From contig JAAELT010000522.1 of assembly GCA_024226315.1 (NCBI GenBank), positions 1 through 55,620 on the forward strand: a stretch of 55,620 bases of DNA. The letters run 5' to 3'. The translations under genes and the position numbers were made by a program. This document shows, in pieces, positions 15,492 through 24,865 of this stretch (the first letter of the stretch is position 1; every line of letters begins with the position of its first letter). Under the pieces are notes generated by a model, which was given only the letters and a program-made list of their open reading frames with translations, did not search any database and had not been told where the DNA came from. This DNA comes from a bacterium (GTDB lineage Bacteria; Acidobacteriota; Thermoanaerobaculia; Multivoradales; J023).

Positions 15492-17615
15492 ATGTCCGCG
15501 TCACCGAAAGGCCCACGTTTCCTGCGGGTCGCGACCCTTGCCTTCCTGCTCCTTCCGCTCCGCCTCGCGGCCGCGGATCCTTGTGACTTCGCGTCCAGCG
15601 GGGCGGTCGCGTTTCCCTGGGATCAGGTCGTCGCCTGCTACGAGACCGTCCCCTTCCACCACGACGACCTGGAAAACATCCTCGCCGTCATCGCCCAGGA
15701 TCGGTCGTTCTCGGATCTGGCCGAGCTCTACGACGCCAGGTCGGGTTGGGTCGCCAGCCTGAGCGCCCTCGACGATCCCACGACGGAAGAGGACTATCTG
15801 GGCGACTTCGCGATGCACAACGCCATCAAGGCCGAGCACAAGAACCTGCTCAACTCCCACGTGACCTACGTCGCGCCGCAGTGCTACTGGAACATGCTCA
15901 TCGCGTTCGTGCCCTTCGACTTCGGCGTCACCACCCGTTTCCTCGAGCCGGCCGAGAAGCAGATCGTCTTCATCGAGGACGCGTCCATCGGGTCCGACCT
16001 GTATCAGCTGGCGACGGGCATCGATGCCGCGGAGCTCGTCGGGATGAAGGTCGTCGCCATCAACGGCACGCCGGCGCTCGAGTACTTCCGAGCCTTCGGC
16101 CGGGAGCAGCTGAAAAGGGACGACAACGACGGCAGCAATCTGAGCTCGATCCTGAACCGGCTCGACTACAGCCTCCGCGCGAGCGCGGAGCACGCCTTCA
16201 TCCCCGACCGCGGCGCCGACGAGTACCTCCTGGAATCGCGCAACGGCCGGCGATTCACGGTGACCCTGCCCTGGGTGTTCGCCTGGCGGGGGCTCCTCTC
16301 CCCCTCGCTCCCTCTGACGGCGAGCACCGAGGAGTTCATCGAGCTCTGCATGGAGCCGTTTCCTCCCCTGTCGTCGGCCGAATCGATCGAGTCCCTCGAG
16401 AAGAGTTGGCGGCGCGGGGACCCGCCGAACCGCGAGCAAAGCTGGTTCGTCAAAACCAAAGCCAGCGGACCGGAGGTCACCGCCAAGGACTTCTTCGAGG
16501 TGCCCCCGGGTCAGGTCGGCAAGCACATCGAAGTGATCTTCCCGCAGGCTGACGGCGCCGAGGTCCTGCAGTACAAGAACCACGTCACCGCCATCCGGCT
16601 GGCCCACACCGACGACTGGATCGACGAGGTCCGCGCCGGCATCGAGCACGCCTGTCAGAACAGCGAGCGCCTGATCATCGACTTGCGCGGTAACGGCGGC
16701 GGCGGCGACGTCGCGATTCGATGGCTCCACCAGCACCTGTTCCCGGAGGAAGAAGATCTCGCTCAAGCCGGCAAGATCCCGTTCAGAGTCCGCAACGACA
16801 ACGCCAAGCTGAACGAGTACCTCTTCAAGGTGGCCCTGTTCCAGAGTCTGGCCGTTCCGATGGGATTCCCGCCATGCGTCGACGTCTTGACCGGCCAGAT
16901 TCCCCTCTGGGGGCCCATGTGCTGGATGGATCTCGAGTCCGGTGAGCCGCTGCCGCTGTCGGATCTGGACTGGTTCTTGTCGCCCTCGATCACCGAATTG
17001 CGGGCCGGCGTGCCGGTCTCCCTGAGCCGCCAGGTCGGGCACAGTCAGCTGCTGTCGCGCACCTTCCCCGAATTCGATGCCAGCAGCTGTGCGGGGAGGT
17101 TCGCCGGGGAGAACCTGATCTTTCTGACCGACGGAACGAACGGCAGCGGCGGGTACACCCTGCCCGCTGCCTTCAAGGGGGAGGGGGTCATCGCGACCAT
17201 GGGCGGCTTCGTGGACGAGCCGATCGCGATGGGACGCGCTCGCAGCGGGTCGAAGGGCCAGGCTTGGCTCTGGGCGAGCGTGGTGGACTTCATCGAGGGG
17301 CTCACCGGCGGCTTCATCTCCTTCGACGAAGAGTACGTCCAGTTCGAGCGCAACGTGACGAGCAGCATGGAAGTATGGGGGGCGTATCGCAAGGACCGGA
17401 CGACCCTCCACTTCGACGAGCCCGTCGAGGCCGATCTGCACCTCCACGTCTGGTCGGACTCCTTCGAGACCCACGGCTACGTCTACGGGCGCCTGCTCGA
17501 GGCCGTCGACGCCGCCGACCGAAAGCCGGTGCCGCAAAGCCACGGGTCCTCGAATCCCTCACAGCACTTTCAACTGAAGGGCCTCACGACGGCCGAGCTG
17601 CCGAAAGGTCATTGA
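15492..17615 (+). CDS. secreted S41-like (CPAF-type) serine peptidase
   Basis: The start at 15492 (AAGGA upstream) gives 707 residues with a signal peptide ending near LAAAD. An N-terminal helical part contains HHDDLENILAVIAQD. The S41 core follows, with LIIDLRGNGGGGDVAIRWL and, after about 140 residues, FLTDGTNGSGGYTLPAAFKGEGVIATMGG, where the Ser of NGSGG is the candidate nucleophile. The layout resembles CPAF and secreted fungal S41 proteins rather than bacterial CtpA. The peptidase should act outside the cell. The next gene, a broken S8 protease, is on the same strand. Confidence 0.75.
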   Translation: MSASPKGPRFLRVATLAFLLLPLRLAAADPCDFASSGAVAFPWDQVVACYETVPFHHDDLENILAVIAQDRSFSDLAELYDARSGWVASLSALDDPTTEEDYLGDFAMHNAIKAEHKNLLNSHVTYVAPQCYWNMLIAFVPFDFGVTTRFLEPAEKQIVFIEDASIGSDLYQLATGIDAAELVGMKVVAINGTPALEYFRAFGREQLKRDDNDGSNLSSILNRLDYSLRASAEHAFIPDRGADEYLLESRNGRRFTVTLPWVFAWRGLLSPSLPLTASTEEFIELCMEPFPPLSSAESIESLEKSWRRGDPPNREQSWFVKTKASGPEVTAKDFFEVPPGQVGKHIEVIFPQADGAEVLQYKNHVTAIRLAHTDDWIDEVRAGIEHACQNSERLIIDLRGNGGGGDVAIRWLHQHLFPEEEDLAQAGKIPFRVRNDNAKLNEYLFKVALFQSLAVPMGFPPCVDVLTGQIPLWGPMCWMDLESGEPLPLSDLDWFLSPSITELRAGVPVSLSRQVGHSQLLSRTFPEFDASSCAGRFAGENLIFLTDGTNGSGGYTLPAAFKGEGVIATMGGFVDEPIAMGRARSGSKGQAWLWASVVDFIEGLTGGFISFDEEYVQFERNVTSSMEVWGAYRKDRTTLHFDEPVEADLHLHVWSDSFETHGYVYGRLLEAVDAADRKPVPQSHGSSNPSQHFQLKGLTTAELPKGH

Positions 17616-17694
17616 TGCGGACGATTCTCAGCCGCTCCGCGGGTATCGCTATGGGTTAGGTGATTGAATGGAATCGCATGAAAAGGAGACCTAG

Positions 17695-19318
17695 ATGAAA
17701 ACCATCACACGTATACCCCCACACCGGCGGCGGCATCCCCACGTCCACGCTCATCGCCGCCATCGACCACGTCGTCACCACCAAGCTGACGGGCGTGCTC
17801 GACGTCGACGCGATCAATATGAGCATCGGCGGCGGCAGCCTCAACGATGGCCGCAGCCTCCATGAGATGCTCGTCGACACGGCCACCGACGCCGGCATCA
17901 CGGTGGCGCTCTCCGCCGGCAACCGCGGGCCGAGCCCCAACACCGTGGGGCGGGCGGCCACCGCCTACTCCTCCCTCGCGGTGGCTGCCGCCAGCGATCC
18001 GGTCCATACCCGGATCCTCTGGGACCTCGTGATCGGACCCGGTGCCGGCACGACCCTCTACCCCACCGACGAGCTGCGGATCGCCGACTTCAGCAGCCAA
18101 GGACCCTACGCCGACGGCCGCCGCGGGCCGGATCTCGTCGCCACCGGCGTCTTCAACATCGGCCCGATCACCGTCGGTTCGACCCAGGGTCTCAGTATCG
18201 GCTCCGGCACCTCCTTCGCCGCGCCCCAGGTGGCGGGCGCCGCGGCGCTCCTCCATGCCTGGGCGGAGCAGAACGACCCGGGGGTCAACGCCCGCCACAT
18301 CCGCAACGCCTTGATCGACGGCGCGGTGCCGATGGCGGACGAGTGGAGCGTCCAGGCACAGGGCGCCGGCTACCTCAACGTGCGCAACTCCCTGGACCTT
18401 CTGGCCAGCGGTCACGTGAACGCCGGCCTTCCCCACGCCAGCTCGGGCGGCAAGCTCAAGCCCAACTTCCACTTCGGCCCCGACGGATCGTTCAGCACCA
18501 CGGTGACGGTGGAGCGCGGCCGCTCGGTGAGCTGGGTGCTCGACGTCGGCGCGTCGACCGAGAAGGTGATCGTCGAGATCGATCCCGCGGGCGGAGCGAT
18601 TCCACCCGGCCCCTCGGGAGCGTTGGGATTTCCTGAGTCGTTCGAGCTCTACGTCAAGAGCGCCAAGCACGGCGGCTTCACTCCCGACTTCGTCAACCAC
18701 GCCAACGTCTTCGACGACGCGGTGGCGGAGATCCGCGCCGGCAGCGTGATGCTCTCCGGCGGTATCGCCGGCAACCTGGCCACCAGCCCGCCTGCGGTGT
18801 TGGAGCCGGGCTTGATGAAAGTCACCTTGCAAAGCGCCTGGACCAACAACACCCGGTTCCTCACCGCCGACGTGACGATCATCCGCATCGAGGGCGCGAA
18901 CGGGAACCACGCCGGCGGCACCACGATGACCATCGCCGATGACGAGACCCAGGTCTTCGCCGTCGACATCCCGGCCGGCACGGCCAAGGCCACCTTCGAT
19001 CTGTCGTGGAAGCACGACTGGAGCAAGTTCCCGACCAACAACATGAGCCTGCTCTTCGTGTCGCCGAGCTCCGATCCCTTCCTGGCGCCCTTCTTCGACG
19101 GCGCCACGCTGAACTCGCCGGAGCGGCAGGTGATCGACCAGCCGGAGGCCGGCACCTGGCTCGTCCTGGTCCGCGCCTTCCAGATCCAACACGGGCGGGA
19201 TCCGTACGTCTTGCAGGTGACGTTGGACGACGGCTCGAGCGCCGCCGGGCTCTTCTTCGTCGAGGGTAACGAGAAACTCTCCGGTGCAATTCCGGACTGT
19301 CCGCCGTTCTGTGACTGA
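17695..19318 (+). pseudogene. subtilisin-like S8 protease, N-terminal part deleted
   Basis: An AAAAGGAGA ribosome site and ATG at 17695 begin a frame reading MKTITR, but the protease frame is one base off and is open only from 17699. From there the sequence is a genuine S8 domain: HTGGGIPTSTLIAAIDHVV, INMSIGGG, the oxyanion Asn in SAGNRGP, then GTSFAAPQVAGAAALL with the catalytic Ser. The propeptide and the segments holding the catalytic Asp and His are missing. A C-terminal domain of about 300 residues is intact and ends PDCPPFCD. A deletion thus kept the original start and joined it out of frame to the middle; the product cannot be an active protease. Confidence 0.8.
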
Positions 19319-19330
19319 TCTCCGATCTTC

Positions 19331-19352
19331 GGGGCCGGCTACGGCCGGCCCC
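19331..19352 (+). terminator. GC hairpin after the S8 remnant
   Basis: GGGGCCGGC-TACG-GCCGGCCCC is a perfect 9-bp stem closed by a UACG tetraloop, a very stable UNCG type. No U-run follows, so it may be a transcript-end or processing hairpin rather than a classical intrinsic terminator. Confidence 0.6.
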
Positions 19353-19414
19353 AAATCGTTCACGCCTGCGCCAGAAGATGACGAATCCTGACCGACAACA
19401 AAGGAGAGCTAGCC

Positions 19415-19471
19415 ATGAAGATCAAGAGCCACGTCAAGTCTGGAATGAACAAGACGGAACTGGTCAAGTAA
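19415..19471 (+). CDS. 18-residue peptide, possible secreted or modified peptide precursor
   Basis: AAAGGAGA with seven bases to ATG precedes a complete short frame encoding MKIKSHVKSGMNKTELVK. The ribosome site and start context closely mirror those of the S8 gene upstream (AAAGGAGAcctag versus AAAGGAGAgctagcc). The KIKSxVKxG opening resembles short peptides I recall from related genomes, but I cannot name a family. It lacks Cys and has one Ser and one Thr. It may be a complete short gene or a gene start left by a deletion like the ones nearby. Confidence 0.4.
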   Translation: MKIKSHVKSGMNKTELVK

Positions 19472-19571
19472 TCCCTGCATCGAGGCATGGCGGCACGAAG
19501 CCCGCCCCGATCCCCTGGATCTCGTGCGGGCCGTGGAGGTAGCCGGGAATCGTCGGGGGCTTCAGGCCGGG

Positions 19572-20039
19572 TTACAGGTCGATGAAGTAGCGTACGTTCA
19601 ATCGATCGCCGACCGACCTGCCCTTGCCGACAATGATCTTGTCGTGAAGCCACTGATACGCGGGGTGTCCGGTGACGAGCTTCACCGAGGTATCCCGAAT
19701 CTCGCCGTCCAGCATCGTGCCACGAATCTCCGCGCTGATGGAAGCACCGTCGTCCGTCAAGATAGAAGCCCGGACGTCGATTTCGATGACGTCGTCGCCG
19801 CGGACCAGTGAGTAGTCGATCCCTTTCATGACACCATGGACCATTCCGGAAAGTCGGCCCTCGAAGCTCACGTCGACGCGAATGCCGTGTGGCGTCTCTC
19901 CATAGAGAACGATGTCGGTGACCCTGCCCGACAATGTTGCCAGATGCTGAATTCCTTCTGCCTCGTCCTCTTGTGCCGCGGATGGAACGGTGAGCAGGAT
20001 GAGAAAGAAGATGAGGGTGAGAGGACGGTAGACGGTCAT
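19572..20039 (-). CDS. secreted DUF3237-like protein
   Basis: The protein has 155 residues, with GGAGGTG before the ATG and a signal peptide ending at PSAAQ. The body (GVMKGIDYSLVRGDDVIEIDVRASILTDDGASISAEIRG, then GHPAYQWLHDKIIVGKGRSVGDRLNVRYFI) follows the DUF3237 pattern: a ten-stranded barrel with the final WLNxxxFVGxGxR motif. Members have no settled function. The similarity is weaker in the first strands, so the assignment is moderate. Confidence 0.62.
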   Translation of the reverse strand: MTVYRPLTLIFFLILLTVPSAAQEDEAEGIQHLATLSGRVTDIVLYGETPHGIRVDVSFEGRLSGMVHGVMKGIDYSLVRGDDVIEIDVRASILTDDGASISAEIRGTMLDGEIRDTSVKLVTGHPAYQWLHDKIIVGKGRSVGDRLNVRYFIDL

Positions 20040-20089
20040 GGTTCACCTCCGTGGTGTGATCATCGTATGTAGTCGCGAAGCTCGACGCT

Positions 20090-20170
20090 TCAGTGGCCCT
20101 CGATCGTGATGACGCTGCCCTGCGGGCTGACGGCGTGGACGAACACCTGGTCGCAGTTGTCGACTCGAGG
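20090..20170 (-). pseudogene. small C-terminal gene remnant
   Basis: The 27-codon open segment reads PRVDNCDQVFVHAV and then SPQGSVITIEGH before a stop. Composition and codon use look like real coding sequence, but an in-frame stop lies immediately upstream and no start or ribosome site exists. It is probably the end of a deleted gene. Evidence is thin. Confidence 0.25.
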
Positions 20171-20215
20171 TCACAGATCCTGATCACGCCTCGGCGCGCT
20201 CGGCGCAGCGGCGGA

Positions 20216-20728
20216 TCAGAATTTCAAGGTCAAACCCGCAAAGGCCAGAAGGTGGCTCGCATCCGGCACGCCGTCGGCCCCCGTCAGCTCGCGATAGGTC
20301 ACGCCGAACAGCACGCCGCCGTGCTCCCACGGATAGACCTTCACCCCTGCCTCGACGCCATAGCCCAGGTCGAAGACATCGTCCAGGTCCCCGCCAAATC
20401 CCACGATCAAGGTCGAGAGGAACGGGTTGAGGCTCGTCCCGGCGCGGAAGTTGTAGGTGTAGGCGGCACCGTACTCCACGGAATCAGAGGAGTCGAAGCT
20501 GGCGTAACCCAGGCCGAACCCGACCTCGTGGTGATCGGTCAGCATGTAGCCGAAGCTGCCGGCGATCTCGGTGGTCTCCGAGTCGCCGCCCGGTCCGTCG
20601 AAGTCGAGATTGCTGTAGCTGAACCGGAAGATGATCTCGCGGTCGCCTTTCTCCAGCTGGTCGGCGTCGGCGATCGACGCGCCGGCCAAGAGCAGTGCCG
20701 ACAGAGCAATGATGATCTGCTTCCTCAT
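20216..20728 (-). CDS. small outer-membrane beta-barrel protein
   Basis: The start at 20728 follows AAAGGAGA and gives 170 residues. The signal peptide (MRKQIIIALSALLLAGASIADA) is followed by repeated amphipathic strands (FRFSYSNLDF, EIAGSFGYMLTDHHEVGFGLGYASF, YGVEAGVKVYPW, HLLAFAGLTLKF) and a terminal Phe. The pattern fits an eight-stranded barrel of the OmpA/OprF-N or PorT-like type. No ligand or enzymatic motif is visible. Confidence 0.78.
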   Translation of the reverse strand: MRKQIIIALSALLLAGASIADADQLEKGDREIIFRFSYSNLDFDGPGGDSETTEIAGSFGYMLTDHHEVGFGLGYASFDSSDSVEYGAAYTYNFRAGTSLNPFLSTLIVGFGGDLDDVFDLGYGVEAGVKVYPWEHGGVLFGVTYRELTGADGVPDASHLLAFAGLTLKF

Positions 20729-20960
20729 TTCAATCTCCTTTCCGGCGCGTCGCCGAAACGCGCTGGGTTGGTGCGAGGGGGGTGCCTGGACATGAGACTT
20801 CAAGGAAAGCTCTGGCCCTCCGCTTCTTGCATAGCACCTTCGGCGGCGAGTGGAAACGTCCCCGCGGGGTGGTCGAGCAACTACCCCGCGGGGCGGGGAT
20901 CGCTCTGCCAAGGGCGCCCGGCCTGCTCAGTGATTCTTCGGCCGGTGACGCCGGCTGGAC

Positions 20961-21217
20961 TCAGAGCTCGAGCGCTCTCACCAGGCACGGCTTGCCGGTG
21001 ACGAACTCGGCAACCGCCGCCACCACCCCGTCGTCGCGCAGGATCCGCCGGTGGCCGAGGCCGCGGGTGGAGCGCAGGCGGGCGTTCGGTCACAGACTGG
21101 CGAGCGCGCGGCCCTCGCGGTGCGGTACTTCGCGGTCGTCGCGGTCGTGCCGCGAGCGCTGGCAATCGCCAACGCCCGGTCGAGGATCATTCCGTGGGTG
21201 GCCTCTCGCTTCGACAT
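20961..21217 (-). pseudogene. fused remnant of a second tetR-hydrolase module
   Basis: Read 5' to 3' on the minus strand, the first 68 bases encode MSKREATHGMILDRALAIASARG, the start of a TetR nearly identical to that at 14382. At about 21149 the sequence jumps into the last third of an alpha/beta hydrolase matching 12804-12995: HDRDDREVPHREGRALASL, then a stop where copy one has Trp (21090-21092), then LRSTRGLGHRRILRDD to a stop at 20961. The 1.3 kb that separates these points in the intact copy is missing. The promoter and operator upstream are kept. Not expected to make a functional protein. Confidence 0.85.
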
Positions 21218-21229
21218 GATCCATGCAGT

Positions 21230-21254
21230 AGAACGATCGTTCTTTTTTTGTCAA
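21230..21254 (-). promoter_or_regulatory. second copy of the TetR operator
   Basis: AGAACGATCGTTCT (21230-21243) and TTGACA (21249-21254) repeat the arrangement at 14394-14418. The -10 box has decayed from TATTAT to TACTGC, so the site may bind the repressor without supporting strong transcription. Confidence 0.75.
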
Positions 21255-21368
21255 GCCCTTTCTTCACGCCAGGACATCATTCCGGGACGGCTCGATCTGA
21301 TATGCTGTGGAACCATGCCAGGTTTCAGGGGCTGTTCTCATTCCTCGCGTACATTGGGAGGCGTCTTC

Positions 21369-22970
21369 ATGAATTCATCCGTCGACCACCAGGTTCGTCG
21401 AGCCTCGATCGCGGCCGTCGTCGCGGCCATCACCCTGATCATCGCCGCGCCATCCCAGGGACTGCCGCGCGCCAAAGAACAGTGGATCCAGCTCGACGCA
21501 GGTCACTTCACCCTGATCAGCAACGCCGGTGAGCGCAGCACTCGGAAGATCGGCTCGGACCTCGAGAAGTTCTTCGTCGTCGTCGAAGAGGTCCTGGGCC
21601 ACGGGCTGAAGTCGCCGCTGCCGAGCACCGTCTACATTTTCAAGCACGACAGCTCGTTCAAGCCCTACAAGCTCTTGTGGGAGGGCAAGCCGGCCCGGAT
21701 CTCCGGCTATTTCATGGCCCGCGCCGACGGCAACCACATCGCCGTCAACGCGGATCAGCGCCTCGAGGCCGCCGGCATCCTCTACCACGAGCTCATGCAC
21801 TACGTGGTGAGCAGCAACTCGAGCCCGGTCCCCCTGTGGCTCAACGAAGGCCTGGCGGAGCTCTACAGCACGTTCGAGAGCGAAGGCGTGAAGGTCGCGA
21901 TCGGCAAACCGGTCGAACGCCACGTCTATTGGCTGCGGAACCAACCTCTGATTCCATTGCAGGAGCTCTTCACGATCGACTTCGACTCGCCGACCTACAA
22001 CGAGGGACAACGGCGTGGAGACTTCTACGCCCAGTCCTGGCTGTTGGTCCATTACCTCTTGATGAGCGACGGCAGTCAACGCAGCACACTGCTCGTTCAG
22101 TTTCTCGACCTGGTCCGCCAGGGAGTCGCCACGGAAGAAGCGTTTCGGCGTGCCTTCGGCAAGGATTTCCTCGCGGCGAAGGCCGAGGCCGGCGCTTGCC
22201 ACACGGGACTGGGCCGGGTCATGGAGGCACGGCAGCAGCCCGAGAAGGCCATGGCCCACTACTCGAGGGCGATCGAGCTGGATGACGAAGACTTCGTGGC
22301 CTGGTTCCGTTGGGGATCGTTGCAGCTCGACGCCGATCCCTCCGGCTCCGGAGCCGGCAAGGCAACCGAGGCGCTGCACCGCTGCACCGAGCTGCGGCCC
22401 GGCTTCGCTCCCGCCTGGGGCGCGTTGAGCTACGCCCATACCTTCGACGACGAGGTCGAAGACGCGGCGATCCACGCCGCCGAGACGGCGCACGCGCTGT
22501 TTCCTGCCCGCTCAGACGTGGCGCAGAACCTGCTCTATCTCTATGTCCGAGCCGGCCGAAAAGAGCCCGCGCGGCAACTGTTCGATCGCTTCTTCGCGTC
22601 ACACGCCGACTCGGAGGCTCGCCTAGGCGCTCAGCTCAACCTGTTGCAGTTTGACGTCGAGGAGAGTGAGCGCCTTCTCCACGAAGGCCAGCTCGCGGAA
22701 GCGCTCGCGATCCTGGAGAGAGTGAAGCAAGCCGGCGGCGGCGCCCCCGAGCTGGGCTGGATCGATGCCCGCCTGGCCGAGATCCGTGACGTCATGAAGG
22801 AGCAGGATCAAGTGGATCGCTACAACCGGGCGATCGAGCTGCTCAATGCCGGGGACTGGAAGGCGGCCCTGGGAGTTCTCGAACAGCTCGCCGCGGAGGA
22901 GCCTTCAGGCGATTTCGGCGAGGCGGTCCGCTCGGCTCTCGAGCAGGTGCGTCAGCTCGACGCCCGCTGA
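21369..22970 (+). CDS. secreted gluzincin-like metallopeptidase with TPR repeats
   Basis: The start at 21369 follows GGGAGG and gives 533 residues with a signal peptide ending near APSQG. The N-terminal half is a peptidase-MA/DUF1570-like domain: YHELMHYVV is the HExxH zinc site, and LWLNEGLAELYS supplies the downstream Glu. The C-terminal half consists of TPR-like helices (AMAHYSRAIELDDEDFVAWFRWGSLQL, RYNRAIELLNAGDWKAALGVLEQLAAEEP). The border near AKAEAGACHTGLGR is abrupt and might mark a small in-frame loss. Substrate unknown; a protein-processing role in the envelope is plausible. Confidence 0.8.
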   Translation: MNSSVDHQVRRASIAAVVAAITLIIAAPSQGLPRAKEQWIQLDAGHFTLISNAGERSTRKIGSDLEKFFVVVEEVLGHGLKSPLPSTVYIFKHDSSFKPYKLLWEGKPARISGYFMARADGNHIAVNADQRLEAAGILYHELMHYVVSSNSSPVPLWLNEGLAELYSTFESEGVKVAIGKPVERHVYWLRNQPLIPLQELFTIDFDSPTYNEGQRRGDFYAQSWLLVHYLLMSDGSQRSTLLVQFLDLVRQGVATEEAFRRAFGKDFLAAKAEAGACHTGLGRVMEARQQPEKAMAHYSRAIELDDEDFVAWFRWGSLQLDADPSGSGAGKATEALHRCTELRPGFAPAWGALSYAHTFDDEVEDAAIHAAETAHALFPARSDVAQNLLYLYVRAGRKEPARQLFDRFFASHADSEARLGAQLNLLQFDVEESERLLHEGQLAEALAILERVKQAGGGAPELGWIDARLAEIRDVMKEQDQVDRYNRAIELLNAGDWKAALGVLEQLAAEEPSGDFGEAVRSALEQVRQLDAR

Positions 22971-22982
22971 GTGATCGGCATC

Positions 22983-24719
22983 TTACCGCCCAGACCACGC
23001 GGAAGTATCGCCCGTTTCGAAGCCATCGGCGAAGATTCCCGCGATCCGGAGGAACGCGGCAGCCACCACGCCCTCGTTGCCGGCCGAGTCGATACCACGC
23101 ACGAACACGATGTGACGACCGGCGGCGAGGCCGGCGGTGTCGATGGTCGCCTCGACCGCCTCGGCCGCCTCGTCGAAGGTGCCGTCGGACGCCGCCATGG
23201 CGAGGGGCACGGCACCGGCTTCCCAGGGCGGGACGTCGACGAATGCTTCCGCCACGGCGATCGTCTGGGTCGGCTCCGAGCCGTTGGAGTTGTTGAAGCG
23301 GGTGTCGTCCAGAGTCGCGGTGACCAGCACCAGGTCGCCCTCGGCGACCGGCCCGGCGGGCGCCGTGGCGCCGATCGCCTCCGGCCCGGCCGGGGTGAGA
23401 TAGGGCGTTCGCGCCACCTTGGCTGCGTAGAGCAGGGAGTCGATGTTGACCTGCAGGATGTCGGTCTCGAAGTCGTCGCAATCTTCGAAGAACTGGGTGC
23501 CGAGCTCGTAGCCGAAACCCGCGACTCCAAGCTCGCCATAGAAATAGTCGGCGCTGTCGCCGTCGGCGTTGGTGAAGTCCCGGATCTGGAGGGGAAAATG
23601 GTCGTTGAAGAAGGCCAGCTTGCGTCCGAGGGTGGCGAAAGCGATGCCGTTGGGCGTGGGGCTGGCGTCGAAGCCCCAAGGCCAGAGCAACAGGCGCCCG
23701 GAGGCGTGGACGTCGATCGCAACGCCTGTGGCGTCGTCGGGAGCCGGCTCGGTCAGGCCCGGCCCACGCTGATCGGGAAAGATCGATTTGACGTAGTCCT
23801 GGAGCACCTGGATCTCGGGCTCCGAAGCAGCGACCGGCCCACGGTAGGACGAGTTGCACTGATTGCCCGAGGATCCGCCACAGCAGTCCCACTGGAAGTC
23901 GAAGTTGCGGTTGAGATCCGCGCCGCGGTCGTTGGTGTTGGAGCAGTAGTCGTTGTTGACGTTCTTGCGCCAGAAGAGCCCGGTCTCGGCTCGTTTGCGG
24001 CCGTCGGGGTTGCTCTGCAACATCAAGTGAACCTCGTGATGGTCCAGGAGCCAGTGGACGTCGGGGTCGGTGTCGTAGCTCTCGACGAGGAACTCGGCGA
24101 ACCGGGTGCCGAGCTCCGCCGTCGTGTACTCCCGGGCGTGGACGGCGAAGCTGGCGAAGAACGCCGGTTTGGGGCCGGCGACCGCCGACTGAGTGAGCTT
24201 CAGCACGAAGATGTCCCAGCCACTCGCCGAGTCCTGAGTCTTCTGCCACGAGTCGCCGACGTCGATCCAGGTGGCGAGGTCGGGATGAGCGGCGGCGATG
24301 GCCTGGGCGGAGGTATAGGTCTCCTCGACGGTGCGATAGCAGGGAAAGCCCGGGATTCCTTCAGCCTGACCTTCGAGCGGAATGCCGAGACGGCTCAGCG
24401 TACGGGTCTTCTCCTCGTCGAGCGCGAGGGTGAACCCCTCGGCGACGAGCTGCCGGTACTCGTCCGCCGAGACCAACGCCTCCACAATGCCCTGGTCGTG
24501 GAGGATCCTCCAGACGTCGATACGCCGATAGAGCGCGTCGGCGGTTTCCCGCGCCTCGAAATCGATGCGGGCGACCCAGGGGCCGCTCTGGGAGACGGCC
24601 CGCCAGGCGCCCGGTGGCTGCTTTTCGCCCGGGGCGGGATCGGCCGAGATGCCGATCCAGGTGAGTGAGCTCCAGAAACAGACTGTGATCCCGAAGACGG
24701 CGATCCTGATGCGATGCAC
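22983..24719 (-). CDS. secreted M14-family zinc carboxypeptidase
   Basis: This 578-residue protein starts at GTG 24719 and has a signal peptide (about 1-26). A prodomain-like N-terminal region is followed by the M14 catalytic domain: zinc ligands His194 and Glu197 in VHAREYTTAE, SNPDGRKR, DLNRNFDFQW, zinc His in IDVHASG and the catalytic Glu in GYELGTQFFE. An Ig-like domain (GDLVLVTATLDDTRFNNSNG) precedes the tail IFADGFETGDTSAWSGR, the same class of C-terminal signal as on the GDSL esterase. It should trim C-terminal residues from proteins outside the cell. The carboxypeptidase at 51892 is a close paralogue. Confidence 0.92.
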   Translation of the reverse strand: MHRIRIAVFGITVCFWSSLTWIGISADPAPGEKQPPGAWRAVSQSGPWVARIDFEARETADALYRRIDVWRILHDQGIVEALVSADEYRQLVAEGFTLALDEEKTRTLSRLGIPLEGQAEGIPGFPCYRTVEETYTSAQAIAAAHPDLATWIDVGDSWQKTQDSASGWDIFVLKLTQSAVAGPKPAFFASFAVHAREYTTAELGTRFAEFLVESYDTDPDVHWLLDHHEVHLMLQSNPDGRKRAETGLFWRKNVNNDYCSNTNDRGADLNRNFDFQWDCCGGSSGNQCNSSYRGPVAASEPEIQVLQDYVKSIFPDQRGPGLTEPAPDDATGVAIDVHASGRLLLWPWGFDASPTPNGIAFATLGRKLAFFNDHFPLQIRDFTNADGDSADYFYGELGVAGFGYELGTQFFEDCDDFETDILQVNIDSLLYAAKVARTPYLTPAGPEAIGATAPAGPVAEGDLVLVTATLDDTRFNNSNGSEPTQTIAVAEAFVDVPPWEAGAVPLAMAASDGTFDEAAEAVEATIDTAGLAAGRHIVFVRGIDSAGNEGVVAAAFLRIAGIFADGFETGDTSAWSGR

Positions 24720-24865
24720 GGCGGAAACTCCGATCGTCTGAGTTGAAAGTACTGGAGGCTACCACCGTCGAGAACAGCCGTGGCGAGCTCTCGCATGCGG
24801 CTGACTTTCACCACGGGCTGCTAGGATGCGCTCTCCCTGCCGAGTCATCCCCCGAGAGGTTTCCC

